A DNA stretch of 64,000 bases from Streptosporangium sp. NBC_01755. GTDB lineage: Bacteria > Actinomycetota > Actinomycetes > Streptosporangiales > Streptosporangiaceae. Positions 42,865 through 51,106 of the stretch are shown one piece after another (the first letter of the stretch is position 1; each line of letters opens with the position of its first letter). The stretch is from assembly GCF_035917995.1 (NCBI RefSeq), contig NZ_CP109131.1:5890001-5954000 (forward strand). The letters are read 5' to 3'. A program made the translations under genes and the position numbers. The notes beneath the pieces were generated by a model, which saw nothing but the letters and a program-made list of their open reading frames with translations, was not told the origin of the DNA and made no database searches.

Positions 42865-43253
42865 GCGAGGGCACGGGCGAGGGCACGGGCGAGGGCACGG
42901 GCGAGGGAATGGGCGAGCAAGGAGCAGGCATGAACGACGACGGTGACATGGAGCTGTACGACCTGCGGGTCGTGGTCGACCGCATCGAGGGCAGATCCGT
43001 CTGCGGCATGGAGGTGGGCGACCACTTCACACTGGAGCGGAGCGCGCACCTGCGGCTCCCCGACGGCAGGCACTTCTGCGTCTACGCGCTCGCCTCGGTC
43101 CTGCCGTTCCTCGCCGCAAAGCAGCGTGACCTCGCCGAGGGCGACTGGCTGGCGCAGGACTCCCTGTTCTGCTGCCCCGACCCGGAGGAGCGGCTGGTGA
43201 TGCGGGTCGAGCGGACCCGCCGCCGCCGGATGAACTCCGCCGACCTGACCTGA
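42861..43253 (+). CDS. TIGR04076-family protein
   Basis: The core matches TIGR04076: YDLRVVVDRIEG, VCGMEVGDHFTLER, RLPDGRHFCVYALASVLPFL, AKQRDLAEGDWL and FCCPDPEERLVMRVERT, with conserved Cys residues. The function of the family is unknown; members often lie in catabolic operons beside amidohydrolases. Two starts are plausible. ATG 42861 overlaps the previous stop and adds an EGTG repeat leader. ATG 42930 has AAGGAG just upstream and begins right before the conserved domain. Confidence 0.82.
   Translation: MSEGTGEGTGEGTGEGMGEQGAGMNDDGDMELYDLRVVVDRIEGRSVCGMEVGDHFTLERSAHLRLPDGRHFCVYALASVLPFLAAKQRDLAEGDWLAQDSLFCCPDPEERLVMRVERTRRRRMNSADLT
42867..42914 (+). repeat. 12-bp tandem repeat (x4) in the TIGR04076 gene leader
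   Basis: GAGGGCACGGGC occurs three times, followed by the variant GAGGGAATGGGC, giving EGTGEGTGEGTGEGMG if translated from 42861. It ends just before the AAGGAG site of the internal start at 42930. Confidence 0.95.
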
Positions 43254-43267
43254 GGGGATCCACGTCG

Positions 43268-43350
43268 ACATCCTCCCCGCGGCCGAAGCCCGGGGATTCC
43301 GAAGAAACCCCTCGCTGTTTCCTCCCCACGCCTCAGGGCGGGGGTCTCCA
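43268..43350 (-). other. Two hairpins resembling IS200/IS605 right ends (omega-RNA-like)
   Basis: On the minus strand GGAATCCCCGGGCTTCGG continues into CCGCGGGGAGGATGTC. This resembles the end of tnpB-type elements and their omega RNAs. A second hairpin, CCCCCGCCCTGAGGCGTGGGG, precedes it. No tnpB or tnpA is adjacent. It sits between the TIGR04076 gene and the LLM oxidoreductase gene and may also work as a transcription attenuator. Confidence 0.4.
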
Positions 43351-43365
43351 CCTCAAGGAGATGTG

Positions 43366-44385
43366 ATGAGCACCGCCGAGATCGGCCTCGGTCTGCAGAG
43401 CGACAAGCGGGCCGGTGACTACGCCCGGCTCGCGCGCCGCGCGGAGGAGCACGGCTTCGACGTGCTGAGCGTGTTCGGCGACCTGATGTACCAGCCGCCG
43501 ATCTTCCCGCTGCTGGAGATGGCCGCCGCCACCGAGAGGGTGCGGCTCGGCGCGGCCTGCCTCAACCCGTACTCGGCGGCGCCGTACGAGATCGCCGGGC
43601 AGCTCGCCGCCCTCGACCTGGCCTCGCACGGTCGTGCCTACCTGGGCCTGGCGCGCGGCACCTGGCTCGGCGCCGTGGGCATCGCCCAGCCCCGGCCGCT
43701 GACCGCGCTGGCGGAGACCGTCGAGGTGGTCTACCGGCTGCTGGCCGGCGACGCCGGAGGGTTCGAGGGGGAGATGTTCCGCCTGGCGCCGGGCACCCGG
43801 CTGCGCTACCCCGTGCACCGCACCCGGCCGCCGCTGCTGCTCGGCGCCTGGGGGCCGAAGGGCGCGGCGCTGGCCGGGCGGATCGCCGACGAGATCAAGG
43901 TGGGCGGCAGCGCGAACCCGGCGATGGTCGGGGTGATCCGCGAGCGGGTCGCGGCCGGGGCGACGGCGGCCGGACGTGACCCGGGCCAGGTGGGCGTCGT
44001 CCTGGGCGCGGTGACGGTCGTGGACACGGACGGCGCCGCGGCCAGGGCCAGGGCGCGCAGCGAGGTCGCCATGTACCTCGCGGTGGTCGCCGACCTCGAC
44101 CCGACCGTGGAGATCCCCGCCGACCTGCTCGGCCGGGTCAAGGAGCTGGTCGACGCCGGGCGGGACGAGGCCGCCGGACGGCTGATCCCCGACGATCTGC
44201 TCGACCTGTTCGCCTTCTCCGGCGACCCGGAGCAGGTCGCCGCGCAGGCTCAGGCGCTGATCGACGCGGGCGCGCACCGGGTGGAGTTCGGCACGCCGCA
44301 CGGCCTCACCGACGACCGTGGCGTGGAACTGCTGGGCACCGAGGTGCTGCCGCTGCTGAACCGCTCACCGAAGGGAGCGGCGTAG
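43366..44385 (+). CDS. LLM-class F420-dependent oxidoreductase
   Basis: 339 residues from an ATG with AAGGAG upstream. Luciferase-like TIM barrel: ARLARRAEEHGFDVLSVFGD, TERVRLGAACLNPYSAAPYE, ASHGRAYLGLARGTW and ADEIKVGGSANPAMV. The pattern matches F420-linked 5,10-methylenetetrahydromethanopterin reductase-like enzymes of actinomycetes, not flavin monooxygenases with a partner reductase (none is nearby). It may oxidise or reduce the operon's substrate. Its gene is separated from the Hyu operon by the hairpin region. Confidence 0.87.
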   Translation: MSTAEIGLGLQSDKRAGDYARLARRAEEHGFDVLSVFGDLMYQPPIFPLLEMAAATERVRLGAACLNPYSAAPYEIAGQLAALDLASHGRAYLGLARGTWLGAVGIAQPRPLTALAETVEVVYRLLAGDAGGFEGEMFRLAPGTRLRYPVHRTRPPLLLGAWGPKGAALAGRIADEIKVGGSANPAMVGVIRERVAAGATAAGRDPGQVGVVLGAVTVVDTDGAAARARARSEVAMYLAVVADLDPTVEIPADLLGRVKELVDAGRDEAAGRLIPDDLLDLFAFSGDPEQVAAQAQALIDAGAHRVEFGTPHGLTDDRGVELLGTEVLPLLNRSPKGAA

Positions 44386-44548
44386 GTGTTCCGGCCCGCG
44401 GATCCGACCGACCGCGATAGGCAAGGGATCCAAGGGGGCAGGGCCTGACCGCGGTGCCTTCGGGTGACGCTCCGTCATCCTGAAACCGGATCCCCGAAGA
44501 ACCTTCCATCCGCAAAGCGCACTGCCCGAATCGTCTCGTACTACTAAT

Positions 44549-44573
44549 TTCACTAGAGTTCAGCATGAGTGAA
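44549..44573 (+). promoter_or_regulatory. Inverted repeat in front of kynU
   Basis: TTCACT and AGTGAA form an inverted repeat with 13 bases between, in an AT-rich stretch directly upstream of the kynureninase gene. It is a likely regulatory site. The convergent XRE-cupin regulator downstream is a natural candidate binder, by position only. Confidence 0.4.
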
Positions 44574-44598
44574 CATTGGCGGGGAAGAAGGAGACGAT

Positions 44599-45927
44599 GT
44601 GACGAGCAAGCGCGCCGACGTGTTCGGCGAAGACGGCGAGTTCGGCGAGCGGGCGGCGCTGGCGGCCGACGCCGAGGACTCGGCCTGCCGCCGCGAGGAC
44701 TTCCTCCTCCCGCCCGCCCCCGCCTCCTGCCGATACCCCGAGGTCGCCTACTTCGCGGGCAACTCGCTCGGCCTCCAGCCCCGCGCCGTCCGCGCCGCGC
44801 TCTCCGCCGAGCTGGACGACTGGGCGCTGCACGCGGTCGAGGGGCACCACCGGGCGGCGCACCCCTGGCTGCCCTACCACGCCGAACTGCGCGAGGACGC
44901 CGCCGCGCTGGTGGGCGCGGCCCCGGAGGAGACCGTGGTGATGAACTCCCTCACGGTCAACCTGCACCTGATGATGGCCACCTTCTACCGCCCGGCGGGC
45001 GAGCGCACCCGCATCGTCATCGAGGACCACGCCTTCTCCTCGGACAGCTACGCGGTGCGCAGTCAGGCGGTCCACCACGGCCTCGACCCCGACGAGACGG
45101 TGGTCCGGCTGCGCCCCCGCCCCGGCGAGGACTGCCTGCGCACCGAGGACATCGTGGACTACCTGGCCCGCGAGGGACACCGGGTGGCGCTCGTGCTCCT
45201 CGGCGGGGTCAACTACCTGACCGGAGAGTTCCTCGACATCCCCGCCGTCACCGCCGCCGGGCACGCGGCCGGATGCGTCGTCGGCTGGGACCTCGCGCAC
45301 GCCGCGGGGAACGTGCCGCTCGCGCTGCACGACTGGGACGTGGACTTCGCGGCCTGGTGCTCGTACAAGTACCTCAACGCCGGTCCCGGCGCCGTCGCGG
45401 GCTGCTTCGTGCACCGGCGCCACGTGACCGACCCCGAACTGCCCCGGCTGGCCGGGTGGTGGAGCACCGAGCAGGCGACCCGCTTCGAGATGCGGCCCGA
45501 ACTCGTCCCCGTCCCCACCGCCGACGCCTGGCAGATCTCCAACCCGCCGATCCTCGCCATGGCCCCGGTCAGGGTCTCGCTGCGGATGTTCGCCGAGACC
45601 GGGATGGCGGCGCTGAGGGAGCGGAGCCTGGCGCTCACAGGCTACCTGGAGCGGCTGCTCACCGAGGTCGTCCGCGACCGCCCCCTGGAGATCGTCACGC
45701 CCGCCGACCCGGCCAGGCGTGGAGCGCAGCTCTCCCTGCGGGTGACCGGGGGCCCCGACACCGCTGACGCCGCCACCCTCGCCACCCGGCTGCACGAGGT
45801 GCACGGCGTCCTCGCCGACGTGCGGCGCCCGGACGTCATCCGGCTGGCCCCCGTGCCGATGTACTCCACGTTCCACGACTGCTGGCGGGCGGCCGCCGCG
45901 CTCGCCGAGGAGGTGAACCCGGCATGA
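44599..45927 (+). CDS. kynU: Kynureninase
   Basis: 442 residues from the GTG preceded by AAGGAG; a GTG at 44569 is an alternative. PLP-enzyme motifs fit KynU: YFAGNSLGLQPRAVRAAL at the start, MNSLTVNLHLMMATFYRP, VGWDLAHAAGNVPLALHDWD and the PLP lysine in WCSYKYLNAGPG. It cleaves kynurenine or 3-hydroxykynurenine to (3-hydroxy)anthranilate and alanine. It is coupled to kmo by an ATGA overlap. Tryptophan dioxygenase and formamidase genes are not in the window. Confidence 0.95.
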   Translation: MTSKRADVFGEDGEFGERAALAADAEDSACRREDFLLPPAPASCRYPEVAYFAGNSLGLQPRAVRAALSAELDDWALHAVEGHHRAAHPWLPYHAELREDAAALVGAAPEETVVMNSLTVNLHLMMATFYRPAGERTRIVIEDHAFSSDSYAVRSQAVHHGLDPDETVVRLRPRPGEDCLRTEDIVDYLAREGHRVALVLLGGVNYLTGEFLDIPAVTAAGHAAGCVVGWDLAHAAGNVPLALHDWDVDFAAWCSYKYLNAGPGAVAGCFVHRRHVTDPELPRLAGWWSTEQATRFEMRPELVPVPTADAWQISNPPILAMAPVRVSLRMFAETGMAALRERSLALTGYLERLLTEVVRDRPLEIVTPADPARRGAQLSLRVTGGPDTADAATLATRLHEVHGVLADVRRPDVIRLAPVPMYSTFHDCWRAAAALAEEVNPA

Positions 45928-47264
45928 GCTCCCGTGGCGAGGTCGCCGTGGTCGGCGCCGGACTGGTCGGCTGCCTGACGGCCTGCTACCTGGCCCGCCG
46001 AGGCTACGAGGTCACCCTGTACGAGCGCAGGCCCGACCCGCGCCAGGCCACTCCGGAGCGCGGGCGCTCGATCAACCTGGCGATCTCCGAGCGGGGGATC
46101 GACGCGCTGCGCAGGATCGGTCTGGACGAGGCGGTGCTGAAGGCCGCGCTGCCGATGCCGGGCCGGATGATGCACGCCCCGGACGGCACGCTCAGCTTCC
46201 AGCCGTACAGCGCGGGAGGGCAGCGGGCGATCAACTCCATCAGCCGCGCCGAGCTCAACCGCACGCTGCTGGAGGCGGCCCTCGCCATGCCCGGGGTCCG
46301 CGCCCTCTTCGAGCACCGGCTGACCGGGCTCGACGTCGACTCGGGGCGGATGGACTTCGACACGCCCGCGGGGCCGGTCACCCACGGCGCCCCGGTCGTG
46401 CTCGGCGCCGACGGGGCCTACAGCGCGGTACGCGGACGGCTGCAGCTGCTGCCCGGCTTCGACTTCAGCCAGGACTACCTCGACTACGGCTACAAGGAGC
46501 TGACGATCCCGGCGCGCGACGGCGGGTTCGCCCTCGACCCCGGCGCGCTGCACATCTGGCCGCGCGGCAGGGCCATGATGATCGCGCTGCCCAACCCGGA
46601 CAGGTCCTTCACCTGCACGCTGTTCTGGCCCAAGTCGGGGCCCGGCAGCTTCGAGGAACTGGACACCGCGGAGCGGTTCGAGGAGTTCTTCGCCGCCCAC
46701 TACGCCGACGCCCGCGCGCTCATGCCCGACCTCGCCGGAGACTACGCCCACAACCCGATCGGGCACCTGGTCACCGTGCGGGCCCGCCCATGGCAGGTGC
46801 GCGGCGCCGGCGCCGTGGTCGGTCTGCTCGGCGACGCCGCCCACGCCATCGTCCCCTTCTACGGCCAGGGCGCCAACTGCGGCTTCGAGGACTGCGTGGA
46901 GCTCGACCGCTGCCTGCAGGAGACCGGAGACGACTTCCCCGAGGCCCTCGCCCGGTACGGCGCCCGTCGCAAGGAACACGCCGACACCATCGCCGAACTC
47001 GCGCTCGCGAACTTCGTCGAGATGCGCGACAAGGTCGCCTCCCGGTCGTTCCTGCTACAGAAACGGGTCGAGCACGGCCTGGAACGGCTGCTGCCCGGCC
47101 GCTACACCTCGCGCTACGAGCTCGTCTCGTTCACCACCATGCCGTACGCCGAGATCCAGCCCCGCATCTCCCGCCAGCGCCGGGCGGTCGCCGCGGGGGC
47201 GCTCGGCGCGCTGGCCGCGGCCGCACTGGCGGCGTCGGCGATCCGCGCCCTACGCCGCCACTGA
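45924..47264 (+). CDS. kmo: Kynurenine 3-monooxygenase
   Basis: 446 residues. FAD motif VAVVGAGLVGCLTACYLARR, KMO-typical ERGRSINLAISERGIDAL, substrate loop QPYSAGGQRAINSISRAELN and second FAD motif VGLLGDAAHAIVPFYGQGAN. The C-terminus has a hydrophobic segment (VAAGALGALAAAALAASAI) flanked by Arg, like the membrane tail of eukaryotic KMO. It makes 3-hydroxykynurenine, which KynU converts to 3-hydroxyanthranilate. Confidence 0.94.
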   Translation: MSSRGEVAVVGAGLVGCLTACYLARRGYEVTLYERRPDPRQATPERGRSINLAISERGIDALRRIGLDEAVLKAALPMPGRMMHAPDGTLSFQPYSAGGQRAINSISRAELNRTLLEAALAMPGVRALFEHRLTGLDVDSGRMDFDTPAGPVTHGAPVVLGADGAYSAVRGRLQLLPGFDFSQDYLDYGYKELTIPARDGGFALDPGALHIWPRGRAMMIALPNPDRSFTCTLFWPKSGPGSFEELDTAERFEEFFAAHYADARALMPDLAGDYAHNPIGHLVTVRARPWQVRGAGAVVGLLGDAAHAIVPFYGQGANCGFEDCVELDRCLQETGDDFPEALARYGARRKEHADTIAELALANFVEMRDKVASRSFLLQKRVEHGLERLLPGRYTSRYELVSFTTMPYAEIQPRISRQRRAVAAGALGALAAAALAASAIRALRRH

Positions 47265-47281
47265 CCGCGGCGGCGCGGGAC

Positions 47282-47419
47282 GCGGACGGTCAGAACAATC
47301 GAGGGGTCACCACGGATACGACGGTGGTGACCCGGTCGGTGTCGTTGCGGGGTGCGGACGGTCAGAACAATCGAGGGGTCACCACGGATACGACGGTGGT
47401 GACCCGGTCGGTGTCGTTG
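47282..47419 (+). repeat. 66-bp direct duplication (72-bp period) at the end of the XRE-cupin gene
   Basis: 47282-47347 is repeated at 47354-47419. The second copy encodes the last codons and stop of the minus-strand regulator. The first copy is a duplicate of that tail lying between its stop and the kmo stop. Each unit also contains GGTCACCAC-N10-GTGGTGACC, an inverted repeat able to form a hairpin. Confidence 0.95.
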
Positions 47420-47988
47420 AACATGCTGTGCGGGACCGTCGACCTCAGATGGACGCTGTCGCCCGGATGCAACCGGTGCTCGACGCCGTCGACCTCGTAC
47501 AGCAGCTCGCCCTCCAGCACGAAGGCGAACTCCTCCCCGGCGTGACCGTAGGAGTCCTCACGCTTGCCGCCGGGTGCGATGTGCACCAGCAGCGGTTCGA
47601 GCACCAGGTTCGGCCCCCTGGCCGAGAGCATGCGGTAGGTCTGCTGGCCCGAGATGTACTCGGTGGCGGCCGTCGCGGAGCGGGTGAGCGTGAAGTGGCT
47701 CGGCAGCGGGGAGACCGGCGGCTGCCTCTCCTCGGTCTCCTCCGGCGGCACGTCGTTGAAGAACTCCGCCACGCTCCGGTCGAGCGCGGTGGCCACGCTG
47801 TTGAGCGCGGTCAGGCCGATGGAGGAGATGCCCCGCTCGACCTGGGAGAGGAACCCGATTGAGAGCCCGGAGTGGGTGGCGAGACCACGCAGTGTCAGAC
47901 CGCGCTCCTTGCGGAACTGCCGCATCCGGGCTCCGACGGCGTCTTGGCGGTCCGGCTCCTCACCGCCATGACGCTCCGATGTGCCCAC
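47362..47988 (-). CDS. XRE-family regulator with C-terminal cupin
   Basis: 208 residues. The helix-turn-helix spans about 20-75 (MRQFRKERGLTLRGLATHSG, SIGFLSQVERGISS) and a cupin_2 domain about 125-200 (LVHIAPGGKREDSYGHAGEE, LHPGDSVHLRSTVPHSMF). This PuuR/SutR-type layout senses a small molecule through the cupin. It is convergent with kynU-kmo and probably regulates them or the Hyu operon. Its own leader near 48034-48052 has GCTA...TAGC ends in an AT-rich stretch. Confidence 0.9.
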   Translation of the reverse strand: MGTSERHGGEEPDRQDAVGARMRQFRKERGLTLRGLATHSGLSIGFLSQVERGISSIGLTALNSVATALDRSVAEFFNDVPPEETEERQPPVSPLPSHFTLTRSATAATEYISGQQTYRMLSARGPNLVLEPLLVHIAPGGKREDSYGHAGEEFAFVLEGELLYEVDGVEHRLHPGDSVHLRSTVPHSMFNDTDRVTTVVSVVTPRLF

Positions 47989-48246
47989 CTACGGCTCCCT
48001 CCGTCAAGCGGCGCGGCCGCCTGTTCGCTCTAGCTAAACATATTTCATAGCAAGAGTCGTCCTTCGTCAAAAGGGAGGGGGAAATGGCAGACGGTTATGT
48101 GTACGACGGCGCGGTTTCAGTGGCTCCGCTTGAGTATCGCGTTCGCGAGCGCGTCGGCGGCATCGCCGAGCCGGCGGCCCACCGCGTCGAGTGGGCCGGG
48201 CGGGAGGTTGTTACGATCGGCCGGTGCCGAAGGAGGGGGGCGGAGG

Positions 48247-48921
48247 GTGGGCGAGCGCCCGTACGTGCTGCTGAGCTGCGCGATGTCCGTCGACGGCTAC
48301 ATCGACGACCGCACGCCGCAACGGCTCCTGCTCTCCAACGACGAGGACCTCGACCGGGTCGACGCGGTCCGCGCCGGCTGCGACGCGATCCTGGTCGGGG
48401 CGGGAACCGTCCGCCGCGACGACCCCAGGCTCCTGGTCAGGTCGCCGGGGCGCCGGCGGGAGCGGGTCGCGCGCGGCCTGCCGCCGTCTCCCGCGAAGGT
48501 GACGCTGACCGCCACGGGGGACCTCGACCCGGCAGCCGCCTTCTTCACCGCCGGTGACGCGGAGAAGATCGTGTACGCCGCGGCACCGGCCCTGGCGAAA
48601 CTCACCGGCCGCCTCGCGGGGGCCGCGGAGGTGGTCGACGCGGGAGAGCCGATCGATCTCGGCCGCGTCCTCGCCGACCTGTACGGGCGGGGGGTGCGCC
48701 GCCTGATGGTCGAGGGCGGCACCTCCGTCCACACGCGCTTCCTGCGCGAGGACCTCGCGGACGAGCTCCACCTCGTCGTCGCCCCGTTCTTCGTCGGGGA
48801 CTCCGCCGCCCCGCGTTTCGTCCTGGACGGGGACTTTCCCCACGACCGCCACCGCAGAATGGACCTGGCGGAGGTCCGCAGGATGGGCGACGTCACCCTG
48901 CTGCGCTACCTGCTGGCCTGA
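48247..48921 (+). CDS. RibD C-terminal (pyrimidine reductase)-like protein
   Basis: 224 residues from the GTG after a strong GAAGGAGGGGGG stretch. RibD/DHFR-like fold: YVLLSCAMSVDGYIDD, VDAVRAGCDAILVGAGTVRR, RLMVEGGTSVHTRFLRED and VVAPFFVGDSAAPRFV. It would reduce the ribosyl side chain of a diaminopyrimidine-type intermediate. It lies next to a separate deaminase, so the two halves of RibD are encoded as a pair in reverse order. A role in secondary metabolism rather than riboflavin is possible. Confidence 0.85.
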   Translation: MGERPYVLLSCAMSVDGYIDDRTPQRLLLSNDEDLDRVDAVRAGCDAILVGAGTVRRDDPRLLVRSPGRRRERVARGLPPSPAKVTLTATGDLDPAAAFFTAGDAEKIVYAAAPALAKLTGRLAGAAEVVDAGEPIDLGRVLADLYGRGVRRLMVEGGTSVHTRFLREDLADELHLVVAPFFVGDSAAPRFVLDGDFPHDRHRRMDLAEVRRMGDVTLLRYLLA

Positions 48922-48948
48922 CACGCACCGTCTACCGGGGAGGTCCGG

Positions 48949-49437
48949 ATGAACGACCGCGACTGGCTGGGGCTGGCGTGTGACCTGGCGAGGCTGTGCC
49001 CGCCCTCGGAGACGGCCTTCTCCGTCGGCGCCGTGATCGTCTCCGAGGACGGCGAGGAGATCTCCCGTGGATACTCGCGGGAGGGCGACCCCCACGTCCA
49101 CGCGGAGGAGTCGGCGCTCGGCAAGATCTCCCCGGACGACCCCGGATTGACCGGGGCCACGGTCTACAGCAGCCTGGAGCCGTGCAGCGCGCGCAGGTCG
49201 CGTCCCAGGACCTGCACCCGGCTGATCCTGGACAGCGGTGTTCGGCGGGTGGTGCTGGCGTGGCGCGAGCCGCTGCTCTTCGTCGACTGCCACGGGGCCG
49301 AGGAACTCGCGGCGGCCGGGGTGACCGTGCTGGAGATCCCCGAGTTGGCGGACCGTGCCCGCGAGCCCAACGCCCATCTCCTCCCAGGTGCCCCTGAGAT
49401 GCCCGGCACTCCTGAGACTCCCGGCGCTCCCGGCTGA
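48949..49437 (+). CDS. RibD N-terminal-like / cytidine-deaminase superfamily deaminase
   Basis: 162 residues from the ATG with GGAGG upstream. Zinc site HVHAEESALGK (HAE) and LEPCSARRSRPRTC (PC...C) are those of RibD/dCMP-type deaminases. It follows the reductase-like gene by 27 bases and likely acts before it. The C-terminus ends in an imprecise Pro-Glu-Met/Thr-Pro-Gly repeat (PEMPGTPETPGAPG). Confidence 0.85.
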   Translation: MNDRDWLGLACDLARLCPPSETAFSVGAVIVSEDGEEISRGYSREGDPHVHAEESALGKISPDDPGLTGATVYSSLEPCSARRSRPRTCTRLILDSGVRRVVLAWREPLLFVDCHGAEELAAAGVTVLEIPELADRAREPNAHLLPGAPEMPGTPETPGAPG

Positions 49438-49477
49438 CCGGACCTCTCCCGCGCCCCGCCTCGGGGGACCTCGCCGT

Positions 49478-49615
49478 CGCCGCGACCCGCTCGCCACCCG
49501 ACAGTGAGGGCGGGTAATCGGCAAGCCAGGCGTTCCCGGCCGGCTTCCCCGGCCCTCGTCTCGCGCGGGACCTCGCCGCGACCCGCTCGCCACCCGGCAA
49601 CGAGGGCAGGTAATC
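49478..49615 (+). repeat. Intergenic 42-bp direct repeat pair (96-bp period)
   Basis: 49478-49519 and 49574-49615 are about 90% identical (CGCCGCGACCCGCTCGCCAC shared at the start). The stretch 49438-49838 holds no gene that I can support. After the repeats it turns AT-rich (about 49612-49790), which probably contains the promoter of the glycosyltransferase genes. Confidence 0.85.
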
Positions 49616-49838
49616 CTCAAAATAATTACTTATAGTGATAAAAGCGATCAGTCGATGCTCTTAACTATGTCTATGTCCGATTTTTCGGTTTAAGGAGCGC
49701 CGCTCTCGGTAGTCACTAGATATCGAACGAGGGGTCCGGCTCCATGAGATTTCTTGGAAAAAACACGATATTTCGTGATTTAGCGGCCGTTCTGCCGGTG
49801 GCTGGCGTACCGCATTCAGGGTATGGCGGTGACCGGCG

Positions 49839-51074
49839 GTGACCGGCACCGTTCTCGTCGCCCGCCTGGACAACGCGGGCGACGTCCTGCTGGCGGGGCC
49901 TGCGATCCGCGCGGTGGCCGCGGGCGCGCGGGAGGTCGTGCTGCTGGCCGGCCCGCGAGGCCGGCCCGCGGGCGAGTTGCTGCCTGGGGTGTCGCGGGTG
50001 CTGGAGTGGCGCGCGCCGTGGATCGACCCCACCGCACCGCCGGCGACCGGCCCGCACGTTCTGAGACTGCTGCGGACCATCAGGGACACGGCCCCCGAGC
50101 AGGCACTGATCCTCACCTCGTTCCAGCAGTCCCCGCTGCCACTGGCACTTATCCTCCGGCTGGCGGGTACGCCGAGCATCGCCGCGATCTCCACCGACGA
50201 CCCGGGCTCGCTGCTCGACGTACGGCACGTCGTCGACGAGGACGTGGACGTGCCGGAGAGCGAGCGGATGCTCGGACTGGCCAGGGCGGCGGGGTTCGAG
50301 CTCCCGCCGGGAGATCCGGGGGATCTCGCCGTACGGCACCCGCTGCCCGAGGTCGGCCACCTCACCGGGCCGCGGGGCTACGTGGTCGTGCACCCAGGTG
50401 CCTCGATCCCCGCCAGGGCGTGGCCCGCGGAGAGCTGGGCGCGCGCGGTTCGGGACCTCGTCCGCTCGGGCCGCAGGGTCGTCGTGACCGGTGGCCGGGA
50501 GGAGTGCGGGCTCACCGCGCGGATCGCCGCCGGCGCCGGGCTGCACGGCCTGTCGCCAGGCTCCGTCTTCGCGGGCGACTGGATGGGTGGCGGACTCGCC
50601 GGCCTGCGCGGCTGGAGGTTGGACGAATCGGCCTTCACCGCCGGCTGGGTCGACGGGACGTGCGCCGCGACGAGCGGCCGGAGCTGGAACGATCCCCCGG
50701 CCCCGTACGACGGGCGGCCGGGCGTGCAGGTGGGAAGGGCGGTCGTCGACCTGGGCGGCCGGACCACCTTTCCCGAGCTCGCCGCGGTGCTCGCCGGGGC
50801 GTGCGCCATGGTCGTCGCCGACACGGGGCCCGCCCACCTCGCGGCGGCGGTCGGCACGCCGGTCGTCAGCCTGTTCGCCCCCCTGGCCCCCGTCGGCCGC
50901 TGGGCGCCGTACGGCGTGCCGGTTGTGATCCTCGGCGACCAGCAGGCCCCCTGCCGGGTGACACCGGCGGGGACCTGCGCCGTCGCCGGTCACCCGTGCC
51001 TGTCGTCGGTGCCGGGCACGTGGGTCGTCGAGGCGGTCGACCGCCTGACGTCCATGAAGGAGGCGGTCACTTGA
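49839..51074 (+). CDS. Glycosyltransferase family 9 (heptosyltransferase-like), first
   Basis: 411 residues. GT9 pattern: VLVARLDNAGDVLLAGPAIR at the start, VVVHPGASIPARAWPAESW mid-protein and the donor-binding ADTGPAHLAAAVGTPVVSLF near the end. GT9 enzymes move ADP-heptose-type or related sugars onto glycans. In Gram-positives they act in cell-wall polysaccharide or glycolipid synthesis, and in some antibiotic clusters. It is followed by a second GT9 gene. Confidence 0.88.
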   Translation: MTGTVLVARLDNAGDVLLAGPAIRAVAAGAREVVLLAGPRGRPAGELLPGVSRVLEWRAPWIDPTAPPATGPHVLRLLRTIRDTAPEQALILTSFQQSPLPLALILRLAGTPSIAAISTDDPGSLLDVRHVVDEDVDVPESERMLGLARAAGFELPPGDPGDLAVRHPLPEVGHLTGPRGYVVVHPGASIPARAWPAESWARAVRDLVRSGRRVVVTGGREECGLTARIAAGAGLHGLSPGSVFAGDWMGGGLAGLRGWRLDESAFTAGWVDGTCAATSGRSWNDPPAPYDGRPGVQVGRAVVDLGGRTTFPELAAVLAGACAMVVADTGPAHLAAAVGTPVVSLFAPLAPVGRWAPYGVPVVILGDQQAPCRVTPAGTCAVAGHPCLSSVPGTWVVEAVDRLTSMKEAVT

Positions 51075-51106
51075 GAACCGCTCCGGCCTCCGTGAAGGAG
51101 GCGGTC

